Positions 10,717-19,597 are shown, counted from the first letter of the stretch. The stretch is 64,000 bases of DNA from Streptomyces sp. NBC_01268 (GCF_036240795.1 NZ_CP108454.1:1984001-2048000), one strand, 5' to 3'. Notes: generated by a model not told the origin, from the sequence alone. Made by a program: numbers and translations.

Positions 10717-11052
10717 ATGCGGAAGCATGGCGGAACCGAGGTCTTCCGGATCACCGGCGCGCGGCAGGGCCTCGCCGAGGACGTCCGCGGGCGGCAGCGG
10801 CGGTACGTCATCTCGATGTCGATCCGCACGCTCTCCGTGATCGCCGCCGCCTCGCTGTGGAACGTGGAACGGTACGTGGCCATCGTGGCGCTCGTGATCG
10901 GGGCCCTGCTCCCCTATGTCGCCGTGGTGATCGCCAACGCCGGACGTGAGTCCGCGCCGTCCCTTCCCTCCTCGTTCATCCCCCCTCCGGCACGGCCCGA
11001 GCTGGAAGCCGATGCGGAACACCGGGACCGCGGAGACGATCACGCAGCGTGA
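10717..11052 (+). CDS. DUF3099 membrane protein
   Basis: 111 residues. EVFRITGARQGLAEDVRGRQRRYV is the conserved start of DUF3099 proteins of actinomycetes, followed by two transmembrane helices (about 35-51 and 54-74) and a polar C-terminal tail. The start is either ATG 10717 or the GTG immediately before it (10714); GGTGG upstream serves both. Function is unknown. It is divergent from the GlsB-like gene. Confidence 0.82.
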   Translation: MRKHGGTEVFRITGARQGLAEDVRGRQRRYVISMSIRTLSVIAAASLWNVERYVAIVALVIGALLPYVAVVIANAGRESAPSLPSSFIPPPARPELEADAEHRDRGDDHAA

Positions 11053-11163
11053 GCGGGAAGCTCAAGAAATGCTCAGATCAATCATGAAGTTCCGGTGCAC
11101 CGCACCCCATGGGCCGTGACATACTGCCTACGCGCTCCGCATCCCCCGTCGGAGCGACGGACC

Positions 11164-11199
11164 GATGCCGGGCAGCTCCCCCCGTGGCTGCTCGGCATC
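11164..11199. terminator. Hairpin in the leader of the 77-residue acidic protein gene
   Basis: Arms 11164-11176 and 11187-11199 (13 bases, one G-T pair) around a 10-base loop. It lies 22 bases before the chosen GTG of the next gene and 111 bases after the DUF3099 stop. It could end the DUF3099 transcript or sit in the leader of the next gene. Confidence 0.45.
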
Positions 11200-11221
11200 G
11201 CCCTTGCTGGACAATGACTCT

Positions 11222-11455
11222 GTGATCAATGGTCCAGTGAGCGAAGAGAAGCCGATCTGTTCCGCCAAGGGCTGCCGGGCCGATGCCGTCTGGGTGCTCG
11301 CCTGGAACAACCCGAAGCTGCACACGCCGGAGCGGCGCAAGACCTGGCTCGCGTGCGAGGAGCACCGCGAGCACCTCTCCCAGTTCCTGGGCGTACGGGG
11401 TTTCCTGAAGGACGTCGTCCCCTTCGACGAGTGGGACTCAGCCGCCGATCGCTGA
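11222..11455 (+). CDS. Conserved small Streptomyces protein, function unknown
   Basis: 77 residues from GTG 11222; a second in-frame GTG (11237) is possible, and neither has a clear ribosome binding site, so the start is uncertain. The sequence has CSAKGC near the N-terminus and LACEEHREHL further on, giving Cys and His residues that could bind one zinc ion (CxxxxC...CxxH). Some genome annotations call it 'acetone carboxylase', which the sequence does not support. The last 18 bases overlap the convergent moaA. Confidence 0.7.
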   Translation: MINGPVSEEKPICSAKGCRADAVWVLAWNNPKLHTPERRKTWLACEEHREHLSQFLGVRGFLKDVVPFDEWDSAADR

Positions 11456-12427
11456 CATCGGACGGTCGGGCTGCAGGAAGCCGGGGTCGTCCAGGCCCGA
11501 GCCGGCCTTCTTTCCCCACATCGCCTTCCGCCAGATCTCGGAGACCACGGCGTCCGGCGCGTCCGAGCGGAGCGCGGCCCGCAGGTCGGTCTCCTCGGTG
11601 GCGAACAGGCAGGTCCGCACCTGGCCGTCGGCGGTGAGCCGGGTGCGGTCGCAGGCCCGGCAGAACGGGCGGGTGACCGAGGCGATGACGCCGACCGTGT
11701 GCGGTCCGCCGTCGACGACCCAGCGTTCGGCCGGGGCGGAACCGCGCTCGTCCTCGCCCTCGGCGGTCAGCTCGAAGCGGGTGCGCAGCGACTCCAGGAT
11801 GTCCCCGGCGGTGATCATGCCGTCGCGCTTCCAGCCGTGCTGGGCGTCGAGGGGCATCTGCTCGATGAAGCGGAGCTCGTACCCCTCGGCGATCGCCCAG
11901 GCGAGCAGGTCGGGAGCCTCGTCGGCGTTGAGTCCGGGCATCAGGACGGCGTTGACCTTGACCGGGGTGAGTCCGGCGTCGCGGGCGGCGGCCATGCCGT
12001 CGAGGACGTCGTGGTGCCGGTCACGGCGGGTGAGGGTCTTGAAGACCTCGGGGCGCAGGGTGTCGAGCGAGACGTTGACCCGGTCGAGGCCGGCCGCCTT
12101 GAGGGCGGCGGCGGTGCGCTTGAGGCCGATGCCGTTGGTGGTGAGCGACATCCGGGGGCGGGGCTCCAGGGCGGCGCAGCGCTCGACGATGCCGACGAGG
12201 CCGGGGCGGAGCAGCGGCTCGCCGCCGGTGAAGCGGACCTCGGTGACGCCCAGGTCGGTGACGGCGATCCGGATCAGCCGGACGATCTCGTCGTCGGTCA
12301 GCAGATCGGGCTTGGCCAGCCACTGCAGGCCCTCTTCCGGCATGCAGTACGTGCATCGCAGGTTGCACCGGTCGGTCAGGGAGACGCGCAGGTCGGTGGC
12401 GACCCGCCCGTAGGTGTCGATGAGCAC
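11438..12427 (-). CDS. moaA: GTP 3',8-cyclase MoaA
   Basis: 329 residues, radical-SAM enzyme for the first step of molybdenum cofactor synthesis (GTP to 3',8-cyclo-GTP). The N-terminal 4Fe-4S cluster ligands are Cys21, Cys25 and Cys28 (CNLRCTYC). The C-terminal cluster is CRAC followed by a third Cys in VRTC, and the chain ends in the double glycine that is functionally important in MoaA. The GTG start has GGGGAGGGGG upstream. No other moa gene lies nearby. Confidence 0.95.
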   Translation of the reverse strand: MLIDTYGRVATDLRVSLTDRCNLRCTYCMPEEGLQWLAKPDLLTDDEIVRLIRIAVTDLGVTEVRFTGGEPLLRPGLVGIVERCAALEPRPRMSLTTNGIGLKRTAAALKAAGLDRVNVSLDTLRPEVFKTLTRRDRHHDVLDGMAAARDAGLTPVKVNAVLMPGLNADEAPDLLAWAIAEGYELRFIEQMPLDAQHGWKRDGMITAGDILESLRTRFELTAEGEDERGSAPAERWVVDGGPHTVGVIASVTRPFCRACDRTRLTADGQVRTCLFATEETDLRAALRSDAPDAVVSEIWRKAMWGKKAGSGLDDPGFLQPDRPMSAIGG

Positions 12428-12530
12428 TGGGCCCCCTCCCCTTCTTCCGCCGGATGTTCCGGTCTCTCTCGTTCGAGCCTACGTGACCGATGGGACAGCG
12501 GGCACGGCCCGATTGTCACGAGGACCGGAC

Positions 12531-12562
12531 CGGCCGCGTCGTAGAACTCTACGACGCGGCCG
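12531..12562. terminator. Hairpin downstream of the actP-like gene
   Basis: Perfect 15-bp arms (12531-12545 and 12548-12562) separated by two bases, which in practice gives a ~14-bp stem with a tetraloop. It lies just after the symporter stop and probably terminates the DUF485-actP transcript. Confidence 0.7.
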
Positions 12563-12588
12563 TCGGCCGACTGCGGACGGTACCCGTA

Positions 12589-14226
12589 TCAGTGCGCTCC
12601 GGTGCCGGTGAGGGACTTCACCTCCAGCTCGGCGTACTTGCCCTTGTCCGGCTGCTCCTTGGAGAGGACCGAGCCGAGCCAGCCGAGCAGGAAGCCGAGC
12701 GGGATGGAGACGAGTCCGGGGTTCTCCAGCGGGAACCAGTAGAAGTCCACGGTCTTGAACATCGAGGTGGGCTTGCCGGAGACGACCGGCGAGAACAGCA
12801 CCAGGACGACCGCGGAGACCAGTCCGCCGTAGATCGACCAGAGCGCTCCCGTGGTGGTGAAGCGCTTCCAGAAGAGGCTGTAGAGGATCGTCGGCAGGTT
12901 GGCGGAGGCCGCGACGGCGAAGGCCAGGGCGACCAGGCCGGCGACGTTGAGGTCGCGGGCGAGGGCGCCGAGGGCGATCGAGACGACGCCGATGAGGACG
13001 GTGGCCCAGCGGGCGGCCCGTACCTCCTCCTTCTCGGTGGCCTGGCCGCGACGGATGACGTTGGCGTAGATGTCGTGCGCGAACGACGAGGACGAGGCGA
13101 GGGTGAGACCGGCGACGACGGCGAGGATGGTCGCGAAGGCGACGGCGGAGATGACGGCGAGCAGGAGCGCGCCGCCCGTCGACCCGGCGCCGCCGCCGAC
13201 CTCCAGGGCGGCCAGCGGGGCCGCGGTGTTGCCGGCCTTGTTGGAGGCGATGATGTCGCTGTTCTTCAGCAGGGCGGCGGCGCCGAAGCCGAGCACGATC
13301 GTCATCAGGTAGAAGGCGCCGATGATGCCGATGGCCCAGTTGACGGACTTCCGGGCGGCCTTGGCGGTGGGCACCGTGTAGAAGCGGATGAGGATGTGCG
13401 GCAGGCCGGCCGTGCCGAGGACGAGCGCGATGCCGAGGGAGAGGAAGTCCAGCTTCGAGGTGCCGGTGGCGCCGTACTTGAGGCCGGGCTTGAGGAAGGC
13501 CTCGCCCTTGCCGCTGTTGGTGGCGGCGGCGCCGAGCAGCTCGGAGATGTTGAAGTGGAACTTCAGCAGGATGAGGAAGGTGATCAGGAGCGTGCCCGCG
13601 ATGAGCAGCACGGCCTTGACCATCTGCACCCAGGTGGTGCCCTTCATGCCGCCGATGGTCACGTACACGATCATCAGGACGCCGACGAGGGCGACGATCG
13701 CGACCTTGCCGCCGTCGCTGGTGATGCCCAGCAGCAGCGAGACGAGGACGCCGGCGCCGGCCATCTGGGCGAGCAGGTAGAAGATCGAGACGACGATGGT
13801 GGAGGTGCCCGCCGCGGTGCGGACGGGGCGCTGGCGCATCCGGTAGGCGAGGACGTCGCCCATGGTGAAGCGGCCGGAGTTGCGCAGCGGTTCGGCGACC
13901 AGGAGCAGGGCGACCAGCCAGGCGACGAGGAAGCCGATGGAGTAGAGGAAGCCGTCGTAGCCGAAGAGGGCGATGGCGCCGGCGATGCCGAGGAAGGAGG
14001 CGGCGGACATGTAGTCGCCGGAGATCGCCAGGCCGTTCTGGAAGCCGGTGAACTGGCGTCCGCCGGCGTAGAAGTCGGCGGCGCTGCGGGTCTGCCGGCC
14101 GGCCCAGACGGTGATGACGAGGGTGGCCACCACGAAGGCCGCGAACAGGCCGATGATCAGCGGGCGGTGCTCGTCCGCGCCGCCGCCGGCGGCGAGCAGG
14201 AGGGTGGTGTCGGCGGGGGTGCTCAT
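12589..14226 (-). CDS. Cation/acetate symporter, ActP-like (SSS family)
   Basis: 545 residues with about 13 transmembrane helices. The AADFYAGGRQFTGFQNGLAISGDYMSAASFLG region matches the sodium:solute symporter family, acetate-permease (ActP) branch. It imports acetate or related short monocarboxylates with Na+ or H+. Its ATG overlaps the stop of the upstream DUF485 gene (ATGA), the usual yjcH-actP pairing, so the two act together. Substrate beyond the acetate-like class is not certain. Confidence 0.88.
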   Translation of the reverse strand: MSTPADTTLLLAAGGGADEHRPLIIGLFAAFVVATLVITVWAGRQTRSAADFYAGGRQFTGFQNGLAISGDYMSAASFLGIAGAIALFGYDGFLYSIGFLVAWLVALLLVAEPLRNSGRFTMGDVLAYRMRQRPVRTAAGTSTIVVSIFYLLAQMAGAGVLVSLLLGITSDGGKVAIVALVGVLMIVYVTIGGMKGTTWVQMVKAVLLIAGTLLITFLILLKFHFNISELLGAAATNSGKGEAFLKPGLKYGATGTSKLDFLSLGIALVLGTAGLPHILIRFYTVPTAKAARKSVNWAIGIIGAFYLMTIVLGFGAAALLKNSDIIASNKAGNTAAPLAALEVGGGAGSTGGALLLAVISAVAFATILAVVAGLTLASSSSFAHDIYANVIRRGQATEKEEVRAARWATVLIGVVSIALGALARDLNVAGLVALAFAVAASANLPTILYSLFWKRFTTTGALWSIYGGLVSAVVLVLFSPVVSGKPTSMFKTVDFYWFPLENPGLVSIPLGFLLGWLGSVLSKEQPDKGKYAELEVKSLTGTGAH

Positions 14227-14594
14227 GCGTCGGCCTCCATGCGCGCCTTGATGGCCTCGGCCTTCGGGTCGAGGCGGTGCGCCGCGTGCCGCGAGTAGAG
14301 CCAGGCGATGAGGAAGGTGGTCGCGAACTGTCCGAGGCCGAGGACGAGGGCCACGTTGACGTTGCCGAACAGCCGGGTGCCCATGAAGTCGCCCGCGTAG
14401 TTGCAGAGCAGCACGTACAGCAGGTACCAGGTGATGAAGGCGATCGTCAGGGGGAAGGCGAACGAGCGGTGGGTGCGGCGCAGTTCGCCGAACTCCTCGC
14501 CCTCCTGGACCTCGACGAACTGCTCCGTGGTGGGCTGGGCGGGACCGCGTTCGGTCTCCGTGCCTCTCGGCGGCGGCGGTGCTTCGGTAGCCAC
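14223..14594 (-). CDS. DUF485 membrane protein, symporter partner
   Basis: 123 residues. An N-terminal polar part is followed by LRRTHRSFAFPLTIAFITWYLLYVLLCNYA and a second helix, the YjcH/DUF485 pattern. I chose GTG 14594 because AGGAG lies six bases upstream; an in-frame ATG (14627) and TTG (14633) lack a properly spaced site. DUF485 proteins are nearly always encoded just before ActP-type symporters, and the ATGA overlap here indicates co-translation. Confidence 0.85.
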   Translation of the reverse strand: MATEAPPPPRGTETERGPAQPTTEQFVEVQEGEEFGELRRTHRSFAFPLTIAFITWYLLYVLLCNYAGDFMGTRLFGNVNVALVLGLGQFATTFLIAWLYSRHAAHRLDPKAEAIKARMEADA

Positions 14595-14768
14595 GGAATC
14601 TCCTCGTGACGCGGGGGCGGACGGCATGGACAAGGGGGCCTCGCTGCGGTGCGGAGCGGGGGCTTCCGGCCGGGACCGGCTCCCCTGCTCAACGGCACGG
14701 AGGGCACGGCGAAGCGGTTCACACGGAGGATTTCTTTTGCCCGATCTTCATGAAGTCTTCTCAACTCA

Positions 14769-14798
14769 TTGAATCGCGGGGAAGATCGGCGATAGCTT
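14769..14798 (+). promoter_or_regulatory. Candidate housekeeping promoter for the subtilase
   Basis: TTGAAT (14769-14774) and TAGCTT (14793-14798) are separated by 18 bases and lie about 70 bases before the peptidase start. This fits an HrdB-type -35/-10 pair. The rest of the 272-base gap before the peptidase also has to hold the promoter of the divergent DUF485 gene; I see no other clear element there. Confidence 0.4.
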
Positions 14799-14866
14799 CA
14801 CTCGTCATGCACCTGTTCGCATGCAATCGGCGCGCGGACAGTACAGACGGATGATGTGGAGAACCC

Positions 14867-16402
14867 ATGGCTCATCTGGGATCGAGGCGCGGCCGAGTAC
14901 TCGCTCTGCCGGTTGGTCTCGCGCTCACGGCCTCGCTCGGCTTCCTGCCCTCCGGCGCCGCCTCCGCCGCGGAGCTGAGCGACGTCACGGCCGCCGTGTC
15001 CACCGACGGCCCGCAGCTGTCGTACGTCGTCAACGTCGCCGGTGGCCGCTGGACGGCCGCCTCGGTGAAGAAGGCGATCGCCGCCGCCGGCGGTGAAGTG
15101 GTCGTGTCCTACGACCAGATAGGCGTGATAGTCGCCCACTCCAAGAACCCGGAGTTCGCCCAGTCGATCCGCCAGGTGCGTGGCGTGGTGTCGGCCGGCG
15201 CGACCCGCACGGCGCCGCTGAAGGCCGCCACCGACGACTCCGTCGGCGAGGGCGACCAGGCCCTCACCCCGGCCGAGGTGAAGGCCGCCACGGCCGCCGC
15301 CACGGACGAGCAGGACCCGCTGGAGCCCCTGCAGTGGGACCTGCCGGCGATCAAGGCCGACAAGGCCCACCAGAAGACGCTGGGCAGCAAGCGCGTCACG
15401 GTCGGCATCATCGACACCGGTGTGGACGACACCCACCCGGACCTGGCGCCGAACTTCGACGCCAAGGCGTCCGCCAACTGCGTCAGCGGCAAGGCCGACA
15501 CGACCCCCGGCTCGTGGCGTCCCAACGCGGGCGAGTCCGACCACGGCACGCACGTCGCGGGCACGATCGGCGCCGCCAAGAACGGCATCGGCGTCACCGG
15601 TGTCGCGCCGGGCGTGAAGCTGGCCGGCATCAAGGTGTCGACGCCCGACGGCTTCTTCTACACCGAGGCCGTCGTCTGCGGCTTCGTGTGGGCGGCCGAG
15701 CACGGCATCGACGTCACGAACAACAGCTACTACACCGACCCGTGGATGTTCGCCTGCAAGAACGACGCGGACCAGAAGGCCCTCATCGAGGCGGTCACCC
15801 GTGCGACCCGCTACGCGGAGCGCAAGGGCACGGTCAACGTCGCGGCTGCCGGCAACTCGAAGTTCGACCTCGCGGCCGACTCGATCGTGGACAACAGCAG
15901 CCCGAACGACACCACTCCGGGCGACCGGGTCATCGACCCGAAGGAGTGCTTCGACTACCCGGCGCAGCTGCCGGGCGTGGTGACGGTCTCCGCGACCGGC
16001 GCCAAGGAGCTGAAGGCGTCCTACTCCAACTACGGCCTCGGCGTCATCGACGTGGCGGCGCCCGGCGGCGACCGCACCGAGTACCAGACCCCGGACGCCC
16101 CGGCGGTCAACGGCCGCATCCTGTCGACCACGGTCAACGGCGGCTACAACTACAAGGCCGGCACCTCGATGGCCTCGCCGCACGTGGCGGGCGTCCTCGC
16201 GCTGCTGAAGTCGACCCACCCGCACGCCTCGCCGGCGGCCCTGAAGGCGCTGCTGTACGCGCAGGCCGACGAGCACGCGTGCACCAACCCGTACGACATC
16301 GAGGGCGACGGCACCGTCGACGCGGTGTGCGAGGGCGGCAAGAACAAGAACGGCTTCTACGGCGCGGGCATCGTCGACGCGCTGGCGGCGGTCCGTAAGT
16401 AA
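14867..16402 (+). CDS. Secreted S8-family (subtilisin-like) serine peptidase
   Basis: 511 residues. Residues 1 to about 34 form a signal peptide (RRGRVLALPVGLALTASLGFL, then an Ala-rich cleavage region). A pro-domain extends to about residue 150. The catalytic triad is visible: Asp183 (IIDTGVDDTHPD), His226 (DHGTHVAG) and Ser434 (GTSMASPHVAG). The enzyme is exported and degrades extracellular protein. Single gene with its own promoter region and a strong terminator. Confidence 0.94.
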   Translation: MAHLGSRRGRVLALPVGLALTASLGFLPSGAASAAELSDVTAAVSTDGPQLSYVVNVAGGRWTAASVKKAIAAAGGEVVVSYDQIGVIVAHSKNPEFAQSIRQVRGVVSAGATRTAPLKAATDDSVGEGDQALTPAEVKAATAAATDEQDPLEPLQWDLPAIKADKAHQKTLGSKRVTVGIIDTGVDDTHPDLAPNFDAKASANCVSGKADTTPGSWRPNAGESDHGTHVAGTIGAAKNGIGVTGVAPGVKLAGIKVSTPDGFFYTEAVVCGFVWAAEHGIDVTNNSYYTDPWMFACKNDADQKALIEAVTRATRYAERKGTVNVAAAGNSKFDLAADSIVDNSSPNDTTPGDRVIDPKECFDYPAQLPGVVTVSATGAKELKASYSNYGLGVIDVAAPGGDRTEYQTPDAPAVNGRILSTTVNGGYNYKAGTSMASPHVAGVLALLKSTHPHASPAALKALLYAQADEHACTNPYDIEGDGTVDAVCEGGKNKNGFYGAGIVDALAAVRK

Positions 16403-16436
16403 GCACGTGTTCCGATCGGTTTCCGATCAGTGATCA

Positions 16437-16466
16437 GGCCCTGGTGTGGTGCGCCACACCAGGGCC
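16437..16466. terminator. Terminator after the subtilase
   Basis: Perfect 13-bp stem (16437-16449 with 16454-16466), TGCG loop, followed by TCTT. It lies 35 bases after the peptidase stop. Confidence 0.85.
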
Positions 16467-16499
16467 TCTTCACGTGGCACCGAGTGCCATCATGCGGGC

Positions 16500-17801
16500 A
16501 TGGACAACACGGTGCGCAGCGGTACGGAGTTGTTGTGGTCGGCGCTGGGCGGCGATCCCGCCCTGCTCGACCGGGTCACGTTCGGCGGCCCCTCGGGGCT
16601 GCTGCCGGCCCGGCTGCCGGTGATGGACCTGGCGCGGGCGACCGTCGCGGTCTGCTCGCTGGCCGCCGTCGAGCACGCCGGGCTCGCGGGCCCCGCACGG
16701 GTGGACGACGGGGCGGTGGCCACCGCGTTCGTGAGCGAGCGGCATCTGCGGGTGGACGGGCGGGCGCCGGTCAACTTCGCGCCCCTGTCGCGCTTCTGGC
16801 GCGCCGCCGACGGCTGGGTGCGCACCCACGCCAACTACCCGCACCACAAGGCCGCGCTGCTGGCCGCGCTCGGTGCCGCCGACTCGGTGGAGGCGGTCGC
16901 GGAGGCGATCGCCGGGCGTCGGGCGGTGGAGGTCGAGGCGCTCGTGTACGGGGCCGGGGGCCTCGCCGTCGCGCTGCGCACGCCCGAGGAGTGGGCCGCC
17001 ACCGCGCAGGGCCGGGAGGTCGCGGCCCGGCCGCTGCTGACCCGGGAGCGGCTCGACGAGGCGGCGCCCCGGGCGCGCGCGGGCCGCCGGCTGCGGGTGC
17101 TCGACCTGACCCGGGTCATCGCGGGCCCGGTCGCCACCCGGACGCTCGCGCTGCTCGGCGCGGACGTGCTGCGGATCGACCCGCCGGGCAATCCGGAACT
17201 GCCGGACCAGCACGCCGACACGGACTTCGGGAAGCGGACGGCCGCGCTGGACCTGGACCGCCCGTCGGACCGGCGCACCTTCGACGAGCTGCTCGACGCG
17301 GCGGACGTGCTGGTGACCGGGTACCGGCCGGGCGCCCTGGACCGTTTCGACCTGCACCGCCCCGGCCTGGTGGTGGCCCGGCTCTCCGCGTGGGGCGACT
17401 ACGGGCCGTGGGCCGGGCGGCGCGGTTTCGACAGCCTGGTGCAGGTGGCGACGGGCATCGCGGCGGTGGAGGGCTCGGCGGCGGAGCCCGGCGCGCTGCC
17501 GGCGCAGGCCCTGGACCACGGCACGGGCTACCTCCTGGCGGCGGCGGTGCTGCGCTCGCTGACCGAGCAGGACCGCGAGGGCGGCACCCGCCTCGTCCGC
17601 CTGGCCCTCGCCCAGACCGGGCACTGGCTGACGGGCACCCTCCCCCGCTACGAGCCCGGGCGGTACGTGGCGGAGACGGACGGCCCGCTGGGGCTGCTGC
17701 GGCACGCGCTGTCGCCGGTGGCGTACGAGGGCGGGCCGACGGCCTGGTCGCGGCCGCCGGGCCCGCAGGGCGGGGACGAACCCGCCTGGGTCACGGCCTG
17801 A
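16500..17801 (+). CDS. CaiB/BaiF-type CoA-transferase family protein
   Basis: 433 residues. The second half carries the family's characteristic start of domain, RRLRVLDLTRVIAGPVATRTLALLGADVLRIDPP, then FGKRTAALDL and ADVLVTGYRPGALDRF. Family members move CoA between carboxylic acids. The first ~190 residues look like a second, divergent copy (HANYPHHKAALLAALG), so the gene may be an internal duplication rather than the usual ~400-residue layout. No clear ribosome binding site precedes the ATG; short-leader or leaderless translation is possible. The 3' end overlaps the convergent alcohol dehydrogenase gene by 11 bases. Substrate unknown. Confidence 0.82.
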   Translation: MDNTVRSGTELLWSALGGDPALLDRVTFGGPSGLLPARLPVMDLARATVAVCSLAAVEHAGLAGPARVDDGAVATAFVSERHLRVDGRAPVNFAPLSRFWRAADGWVRTHANYPHHKAALLAALGAADSVEAVAEAIAGRRAVEVEALVYGAGGLAVALRTPEEWAATAQGREVAARPLLTRERLDEAAPRARAGRRLRVLDLTRVIAGPVATRTLALLGADVLRIDPPGNPELPDQHADTDFGKRTAALDLDRPSDRRTFDELLDAADVLVTGYRPGALDRFDLHRPGLVVARLSAWGDYGPWAGRRGFDSLVQVATGIAAVEGSAAEPGALPAQALDHGTGYLLAAAVLRSLTEQDREGGTRLVRLALAQTGHWLTGTLPRYEPGRYVAETDGPLGLLRHALSPVAYEGGPTAWSRPPGPQGGDEPAWVTA

Positions 17802-18834
17802 CGAGGACCTTGAGGGCGGTGCGCTCGTCCATGGCCCGGTAGCCGTCGGGGACGCCGTCCAGGCCGACGGTCAGGTCGAAGACCGGGGACGGGTCGATCG
17901 TGCCGTCCAGGATGTCCGGGAGCAGCTCGGGGATGTAGGCGCGGACGGGGGCGACGCCGCCGCGCAGGGCGATGTTGCGGTCGAACATGACGGACAGGTC
18001 GAGGCCGGTGCCGCTGCCGTGCGGGACGCCGACGTAGCCGATGGAGCCGCCGTCGCGGGCGATGCCGACGGCGGTGCGCATGGACTGCTCGGTGCCGACG
18101 GCCTCGATGACGGCGTGGGCGCCCTGGCCGCCGGTGAGCTCGCGGACGGCGGCCTCGGCGGCCTCGCCGCGCTCGGCGACGACGTCGGTGGCGCCGAAGG
18201 CGCGGGCGATGTCGGTACGGGCGGTGTGGCGGCCCAGCGCGATGATCCGCTCGGCGCCGAGCCGCTTGGCGGCGAGGACGCCGCACAGGCCGACGGCGCC
18301 GTCACCGACGACGGCGACGGTGGAGCCCTTGGTCACGCCCGCGCCGAGGGCGGCGTGGTGGCCGGTGCCCATGACGTCGGAGAGGGCGAGCAGGGCGGTG
18401 AGCAGGTGGTCGTCGGAGGCGGCCTCGGCGGGCAGCTTGACGAGGGTGCCGTCGGCGAAGGGGACCCGGACGGCCTCGCCCTGGCCGCCGTCGGAGCCTA
18501 CGGAGCCCCAGAAGCCGCCGTTGGGGCAGGAGGTCTGGAGGCCCTCGGCGCAGTAGTCGCAGCTGCCGTCGGACCAGACGAAGGGCGCGACGACGAGGTC
18601 GCCCTTGCGGAAGCCGTGGACCCCGGCGCCGGCCTCCTCGACGATCCCGAGGAACTCGTGGCCGATGCGCTGGCCGGGCTGCCGGGCGGACTCGCCGCGG
18701 TAGGCCCACAGGTCGCTGCCGCAGATGCAGGCGCGGACCACGCGGACCACGACGTCCGTGGCGTCCTGGATCACCGGGTCGGGCACGTCCTGCACGCGCA
18801 TGTCGAAGGGGGCGTGGATGGTGGTGGCGCGCAT
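17791..18834 (-). CDS. Zinc-dependent alcohol dehydrogenase family protein
   Basis: 347 residues, medium-chain dehydrogenase/reductase. CICGSDLWAYRG holds the catalytic zinc cysteine, GHEFLG the zinc histidine/glutamate, and VVGDGAVGLCGVLAAK the NAD(P) motif. The structural-zinc loop (CDYCAEGLQTSCPNG) is reduced to three cysteines. The substrate is not predictable. The promoter region carries two near-identical 18-base repeats, which overlap the end of the lysoplasmalogenase gene. This suggests regulation by a TetR- or MarR-like protein encoded elsewhere. Confidence 0.88.
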   Translation of the reverse strand: MRATTIHAPFDMRVQDVPDPVIQDATDVVVRVVRACICGSDLWAYRGESARQPGQRIGHEFLGIVEEAGAGVHGFRKGDLVVAPFVWSDGSCDYCAEGLQTSCPNGGFWGSVGSDGGQGEAVRVPFADGTLVKLPAEAASDDHLLTALLALSDVMGTGHHAALGAGVTKGSTVAVVGDGAVGLCGVLAAKRLGAERIIALGRHTARTDIARAFGATDVVAERGEAAEAAVRELTGGQGAHAVIEAVGTEQSMRTAVGIARDGGSIGYVGVPHGSGTGLDLSVMFDRNIALRGGVAPVRAYIPELLPDILDGTIDPSPVFDLTVGLDGVPDGYRAMDERTALKVLVRP

Positions 18835-18865
18835 GGCGGACGTTCCTTGCTGTGCTCAGGCGTTT

Positions 18866-18920
18866 GTACGACGTTCACCGTACATCGCTGACAGCGGCTT
18901 TAGTACGACGGTCACCGTAC
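18866..18920. repeat. Two 18-base operator-like repeats upstream of the alcohol dehydrogenase
   Basis: GTACGACGTTCACCGTAC (18866-18883) and GTACGACGGTCACCGTAC (18903-18920) differ by one base and are 37 bases apart start to start. Each is a partial palindrome with GTACG...CGTAC ends. They sit 32-86 bases upstream of the dehydrogenase start, where operators are expected, yet they lie within the last codons and stop of the upstream gene. Confidence 0.6.
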
Positions 18921-19597
18921 GTTGCCCGGAGCGTTCCCTCGGTCAGGAGCCACTGCGCCGCGACGTAGGTCAGCATGACCCAGAAGTCAGGCGCCGGCAG
19001 CTGGGGCCAGCCGGCCACGCCGGTGGCGATGAGGCCGTCGGAGAGCAGGAAGAGCGCCCCGCCGGCACCGGCGAGCAGGCCGAGGGAGCTGGACCGGTAG
19101 GCCATCGCCGTCAGCAGGATCGAGTACCCGGCGACGGGAACCCGCAGGCCGTCCGGGAGGCCGGGCCACAGCGCCGTCACCATGCCGAGCAGGGCGACGC
19201 CGTACGCGACCCCCAGCACGGGACTCGTCCGCCGCCGCCCGAAGAGCACGAGGTAGCAGACGTGCCCGACGGCGAAGGACCCCATCCCGACGAGGAAGGC
19301 CCCGTCGGCGTCGAAGAGCAGGAACACGTCCCCGCCCCAGCCGAACAGCAGCCCGGCGACGAGCGACCGCGGCGCCCGCCGGCTGACCGCGTACCCGGCG
19401 AGCAGGGGCATGAGCAGGGGCTTGGCGGCCTGGTGCCCGGCCTCCACGCCGACGAGCAGGGACCCGAGGTCGACGAGGACGGCGACGAGGAAGGCGATGA
19501 GGAAGGCGTCCGGCAGCACGCGCCGGACCCGCCGCGGAGGGCGGACTCCCGTCTCGGTGTCCTCGTCGGGGTGCGGCAGATCGAGCAGGTGGGACAT
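18875..19597 (-). CDS. Lysoplasmalogenase-family (YhhN) membrane protein
   Basis: 240 residues with about eight transmembrane helices. GWGGDVFLLFDADGAFLVGMGSFAVGHVCYL matches the YhhN/TMEM86 family signature (GDxxLL...F..G...F..GH..Y). Family enzymes cleave the vinyl-ether bond of lysoplasmalogens, though bacterial members are poorly characterised. The C-terminal ~15 codons run through the 18-base repeats that seem to be operators of the next gene downstream (alcohol dehydrogenase). The start has no strong ribosome binding site. Confidence 0.85.
   Translation of the reverse strand: MSHLLDLPHPDEDTETGVRPPRRVRRVLPDAFLIAFLVAVLVDLGSLLVGVEAGHQAAKPLLMPLLAGYAVSRRAPRSLVAGLLFGWGGDVFLLFDADGAFLVGMGSFAVGHVCYLVLFGRRRTSPVLGVAYGVALLGMVTALWPGLPDGLRVPVAGYSILLTAMAYRSSSLGLLAGAGGALFLLSDGLIATGVAGWPQLPAPDFWVMLTYVAAQWLLTEGTLRATYGDRRTKAAVSDVR

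Noticed and set aside
11222..11455. Acetone carboxylase function for the 77-residue protein
   Set aside because: Acetone carboxylase subunits are far larger and no motif of them is present; at best a small zinc protein.
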